From assembly GCA_964415865.1 (NCBI GenBank), contig CAYQBY010000032.1:1-16701 (forward strand): a stretch of DNA of 16,701 nucleotides, in the 5' to 3' direction. A program made the translations under genes and the position numbers. The DNA is from Thiopontia sp964415865. GTDB lineage: Bacteria; Pseudomonadota; Gammaproteobacteria; GCF-002020875. The notes below the pieces were generated by a model. It did no database searches, was not told the DNA's origin, and saw only the letters and a program-made list of their open reading frames with translations. Shown here one piece after another: positions 14,764 through 16,701 of the stretch; the first letter of the stretch is position 1; every line of letters begins with the position of its first letter.

Positions 14764-15165
14764 ATGCGTCATCGTCATAGTGGTAGACAATTAAACAGAA
14801 ATAGCAGTCATCGTAAGGCTATGTTTCGTAATATGAGTAACTCTTTGATTCAGCACGAGTTGATTCGTACTACTCTGCCTAAGGCAAAAGAGCTACGTCG
14901 TGTTGTAGAGCCACTGATCACCCTGTCCAAGGCTGATAGTGTCGCCAATCGTCGTCTTGCCTTTAACCGCATGCGTGACCGTGAGATGGTAACCAAACTC
15001 TTCACTGAGCTGGGTCCTAGATACACAGATCGCCCAGGAGGCTATATTCGCATCCTCAAAGCTGGGTTCCGTTCCGGCGACAAGGCCCCAATGGCTCTGG
15101 TAGAGTTGATTGACCGTCCTGTTGTAGATCTGGATGATGATATTGAGGATGATGCAGAGGATTAA
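14764..15165 (+). CDS. rplQ: 50S ribosomal protein L17
   Basis: Large-subunit protein near the tunnel exit, 133 aa (E. coli 127). Starts MRHRHSGRQLNRNSSHRKAM and contains SLIQHELIRTTLPKAKELRR, then VVEPLITLSKADSVANRRLA, and GYIRILKAGFRSGDKAPMAL. The C-terminus is a strongly acidic tail (DLDDDIEDDAED) slightly longer than in E. coli. Last gene of the superoperon; a hairpin terminator follows about 20 bases after its stop. Confidence 0.99.
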   Translation: MRHRHSGRQLNRNSSHRKAMFRNMSNSLIQHELIRTTLPKAKELRRVVEPLITLSKADSVANRRLAFNRMRDREMVTKLFTELGPRYTDRPGGYIRILKAGFRSGDKAPMALVELIDRPVVDLDDDIEDDAED

Positions 15166-15186
15166 GCGTATCCCTAACAAGTTCTG

Positions 15187-15220
15187 AAGAAAGCCGGATA
15201 TCTATCCGGCTTTTTCTTTT
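15187..15220 (+). terminator. Rho-independent terminator after rplQ
   Basis: AAGCCGGATA (15191-15200) and TATCCGGCTT (15203-15212) are perfect inverse complements, and the stem is followed by TTTTTCTTTT (15211-15220). The GC-rich CCGG core and trailing T run are classic intrinsic-terminator features. In practice the top of the stem opens to give a loop of four or more bases. It marks the end of the ribosomal transcript and separates it from the SAM hydrolase gene. Additional A-T pairing at the base (15188-15190 with 15213-15215) is possible. Confidence 0.93.
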
Positions 15221-15242
15221 TCTGGCGAAAGTAACCAGAAAA
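15218..15242. repeat. Inverted repeat between the terminator and the SAM hydrolase gene
   Basis: TTTTCTGG (15218-15225) and CCAGAAAA (15235-15242) form a perfect 8-bp inverted repeat around a 9-base centre. It overlaps the T run of the rplQ terminator and ends 19 bases before the ATG of the next gene. It could be an operator for that gene or a weak second hairpin. No -35/-10 pair with good spacing was found; TATTAT (15247-15252) is an isolated -10-like hexamer. Confidence 0.45.
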
Positions 15243-15261
15243 GAGATATTATCATCGGGTT

Positions 15262-15990
15262 ATGATCCTTCTAGTTACTGACTTTGGAACAGGAAGCCCC
15301 TATCTGGCGCAGATGAGGGCTGCGCTACGAATGCATGGTGCCGAGGATGAGGTTATTGAACTTGTCTCCGACATCGCCCCCTATAATATCAAGGCAGCTG
15401 CCCACCTTCTGGCCAGCCAGATACCATATTTCCCAACAGGGAGCATTTTTCTCTGTGTGGTAGATCCCGGAGTAGGTGGAGATCGTCGTCCGATAGCGAT
15501 CAGAGCAGACGGTAACTGGTTTATAGGTCCGGAAAATGGTCTCTTCGATGTGGTTGTGGCCAGAGCCAGGGATGTCACCGGTTTCCAGGTCCAGTGGCAA
15601 CCAGACGAGATCTCAACCACATTTCATGGTAGAGACCTATTTGCACCGATCACCGCAAAGATATCGGGATACAAGATCAATCCTGGAGATCTTGAAAAGA
15701 GAGTACCTCCACAAACCGACACCAGTGGAGATGATCTCCATGAAGTGATATATGTTGACCACTACGGTAATGCAATCACAGGGGTACGGGCCATCTCAGT
15801 CAACACAGATGATCTGTTCAAGATCAACGGGGTAACCGTGGCACACGCCAGAACCTTCTCTGATTTACCAACAGGAGATCCCTTCTGGTACGAAAATTCC
15901 GTGGGGTTGGTAGAGGTTGCGGTTAACCAAGGCAACGCAGCCCAACAACTACAGATAAAGGTTGGTATGAGGGTGCGTGGGGTACAGTAG
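15262..15990 (+). CDS. SAM hydrolase (DUF62 / SAM hydroxide adenosyltransferase family)
   Basis: The 242-aa product matches the family that hydrolyses S-adenosylmethionine to adenosine and methionine using water, related to fluorinase and chlorinase. Visible signatures are LLVTDFGTGSPYLAQM (3-18), VVDPGVGGDRRPIAI (66-80), IGPENGLF (88-95), STTFHGRDLFAPITAKISGY (118-137), VIYVDHYGNAITGV (162-175) and a C-terminal beta-barrel with SVGLVEVAVNQGNAAQQLQI. Asp68, Arg75 and His122 correspond to the conserved Asp-Arg-His triad of the SAM-hydrolysing members, which favours hydrolase over halogenase activity. No signal peptide or membrane segment; likely cytosolic. The ATG at 15262 has no good Shine-Dalgarno. 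It lies alone behind the rplQ terminator, so it probably has its own promoter. Physiological role is unclear. Confidence 0.92.
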   Translation: MILLVTDFGTGSPYLAQMRAALRMHGAEDEVIELVSDIAPYNIKAAAHLLASQIPYFPTGSIFLCVVDPGVGGDRRPIAIRADGNWFIGPENGLFDVVVARARDVTGFQVQWQPDEISTTFHGRDLFAPITAKISGYKINPGDLEKRVPPQTDTSGDDLHEVIYVDHYGNAITGVRAISVNTDDLFKINGVTVAHARTFSDLPTGDPFWYENSVGLVEVAVNQGNAAQQLQIKVGMRVRGVQ

Positions 15991-16020
15991 GACTAATTGC
16001 TTTGTAGTTAAAAGATATAT

Positions 16021-16049
16021 TTGTCGCGCGTTGCGCAACATGCTACAAT
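16021..16049 (+). promoter_or_regulatory. higBA promoter with overlapping palindromic operator
   Basis: TTGTCG (16021-16026) and TACAAT (16044-16049) are separated by exactly 17 bp, and TGC at 16041-16043 supplies an extended -10. The same bases form an imperfect palindrome, 16021-16048, centred between 16034 and 16035. Eleven of 14 positions per arm match, including the perfect core GTTGCGCAAC (16030-16039) and outer TTGT/ACAA. HigA-type antitoxins bind such palindromes to repress their own operon, so this is the likely HigA operator. Predicted transcription starts at about 16056, the first base of the toxin gene. Confidence 0.75.
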
Positions 16050-16055
16050 ACTTGC

Positions 16056-16334
16056 GTGATTAAGACATTCAAACATAAAGGGCTAGAAACATTTTTTCAG
16101 TCAGGGAAGACAGTTGGTGTCCAATCAAAGCATTCTAAAAAACTACGAATGCAACTTGCAGCTATTGATACCGCGCATGTCATTGATGATATTGACCTAC
16201 CAGGTTTCAAACTGCATCCACTAAAGGGAAAAAGATTAGGAATTTGGTCTATTTCGGTAAGTGGAAATTGGCGCATTACTTTTGAATTCAAGGATGGTAA
16301 TGCCTATATCTTGAACTATGAGGATTATCACTAA
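16056..16334 (+). CDS. higB: HigB-type mRNA interferase toxin
   Basis: Ribosome-dependent endoribonuclease toxin of the RelE/ParE superfamily that cleaves mRNA when freed from HigA. It is 92 aa, normal for the family. The diagnostic C-terminal half reads HPLKGKRLGIWSISVSGNWR (54-73), followed by ITFEFKDGNAYILNYEDYH (74-92). Arg73 and the terminal Tyr-His fall in the region that forms the active site in HigB proteins. The start is GTG at 16056; no ATG fits, and the frame has no Shine-Dalgarno before it. The promoter places the transcript start at or next to this GTG, so leaderless translation is likely. The stop overlaps the higA start by one base (TAATG). The pair looks AT-richer than the genes upstream, consistent with acquisition by transfer. 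Confidence 0.93.
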   Translation: MIKTFKHKGLETFFQSGKTVGVQSKHSKKLRMQLAAIDTAHVIDDIDLPGFKLHPLKGKRLGIWSISVSGNWRITFEFKDGNAYILNYEDYH

Positions 16335-16627
16335 TGACCATGTACAACCCCCCCCATCCAGGTGAATTTATTTCATCAATATATATGGAGCCAAACAATA
16401 TTAGCGGCCGTAGCCTTGCCAAATATCTTGGTGTTGCTGCATCCACGCTGAATCGTGTACTTAAAGGAAATAGCGCTGTTACACCGGAAATGGCTCTCAG
16501 ATTATCAAAGGTTCTCGGTAGAACCCCAGAAAGCTGGTTGGCCATGCAAGATAATTATGAACTATGGAAGACTCGCCAGACTCTTAATTTATCTAACGTT
16601 AGGTCAATGATGATTGAGACTGCTTGA
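16334..16627 (+). CDS. higA: HigA-type antitoxin, XRE family
   Basis: DNA-binding antitoxin that neutralises HigB and autorepresses the operon. It is 97 aa with the typical opening NPPHPGEFISSIYMEP (5-20), the helix-turn-helix SGRSLAKYLGVAASTLNRVL (24-43) and the family tail TPEMALRLSKVLGRTPESWL then MQDNYELWKTRQ. The ATG at 16334 overlaps the higB stop; a second ATG at 16340 could also serve. Unlike the toxin it has a good Shine-Dalgarno, GAGGA (16320-16324), inside higB. This gives coupled but independently strong antitoxin synthesis. Toxin-first order is the hallmark of higBA as opposed to most other type II systems. Confidence 0.95.
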   Translation: MTMYNPPHPGEFISSIYMEPNNISGRSLAKYLGVAASTLNRVLKGNSAVTPEMALRLSKVLGRTPESWLAMQDNYELWKTRQTLNLSNVRSMMIETA

Positions 16628-16629
16628 TT

Positions 16630-16639
16630 ATTTGCAAAT
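16630..16639. repeat. Short palindrome after higA
   Basis: ATTTGCAAAT is a perfect 10-bp palindrome starting three bases after the higA stop, with partly symmetrical flanks. It has no loop and no T run, so it is unlikely to be a terminator. It may be a protein-binding site for the next gene or chance. Confidence 0.25.
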
Positions 16640-16654
16640 GATTTCAACCAGATT

Positions 16655-16701
16655 ATGAGTAGACCTGATTCCCAACAGGATCGTTCCACAATCAGCCAGA
16701 G
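16655..16701 (+). CDS. Possible start of a further gene, cut by the window end
   Basis: An ATG at 16655 opens a frame reading MSRPDSQQDRSTISQ to the last base without a stop. It follows higA by 27 bases on the same strand. There is no convincing Shine-Dalgarno, and fifteen codons are too few to recognise a family. It may be a real gene or chance. Confidence 0.25.
   Translation, partial: MSRPDSQQDRSTISQ

Noticed and set aside
1..16701. CRISPR array, insertion sequence, tRNA or rRNA
   Set aside because: No regularly spaced direct repeats, transposase frames, terminal inverted repeats or structural RNA signatures were seen; the window is packed with protein genes.

Overview
The window is a bacterial ribosomal-protein superoperon of gammaproteobacterial type. 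The order tuf, S10 operon, spc operon, alpha operon is unbroken and all on the + strand. secY is followed directly by rpmJ and rpsM, with no adk, map or infA between them. This argues against Gram-positives (adk-map-infA), alphaproteobacteria (adk) and betaproteobacteria (infA). Protein lengths and signature segments match E. coli closely, for example L36 at 38 aa, S13 at 118 aa, S11 at 129 aa and L5 at 179 aa. Base composition looks somewhat below 50% GC. The genus cannot be read from the sequence; a free-living or symbiotic environmental gammaproteobacterium is plausible.

Layout: EF-Tu gene tuf (3-1193). S10 operon: rpsJ, rplC, rplD, rplW, rplB, rpsS, rplV, rpsC, rplP, rpmC, rpsQ (1254-6298). 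spc operon: rplN, rplX, rplE, rpsN, rpsH, rplF, rplR, rpsE, rpmD, rplO, secY, rpmJ (6345-12091). alpha operon: rpsM, rpsK, rpsD, rpoA, rplQ (12200-15165). A clear Rho-independent terminator at 15187-15220 closes this 15-kb block. Almost all of it encodes ribosomal proteins, plus the translation factor EF-Tu, the Sec translocon channel and the RNA polymerase alpha subunit, so growth-rate-controlled expression of translation, transcription and secretion machinery is packed together.

Downstream is a short accessory stretch. It holds a SAM hydrolase of the DUF62 (SAM hydroxide adenosyltransferase) family at 15262-15990. A higBA type II toxin-antitoxin pair follows at 16056-16627. Its promoter (extended -10, 17-bp spacer) is embedded in a 28-bp imperfect palindrome, and the toxin appears to start with a leaderless GTG codon. 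The last 50 bases may contain the start of another gene.

No gene-free stretch exceeds 300 bases. The longest are 108 bp (rpmJ-rpsM) and 96 bp (rplQ to the SAM hydrolase). No rRNA, tRNA, CRISPR array, insertion sequence or minus-strand gene is supported. The core is conserved and ordinary. The parts worth a second look are the higBA control region, an abrupt codon-usage change at the 3' end of tuf, two similar 27-bp elements in front of rplC and rpsE, and a T-rich, nearly C-free leader in front of rpsK. I found no convincing undescribed system.
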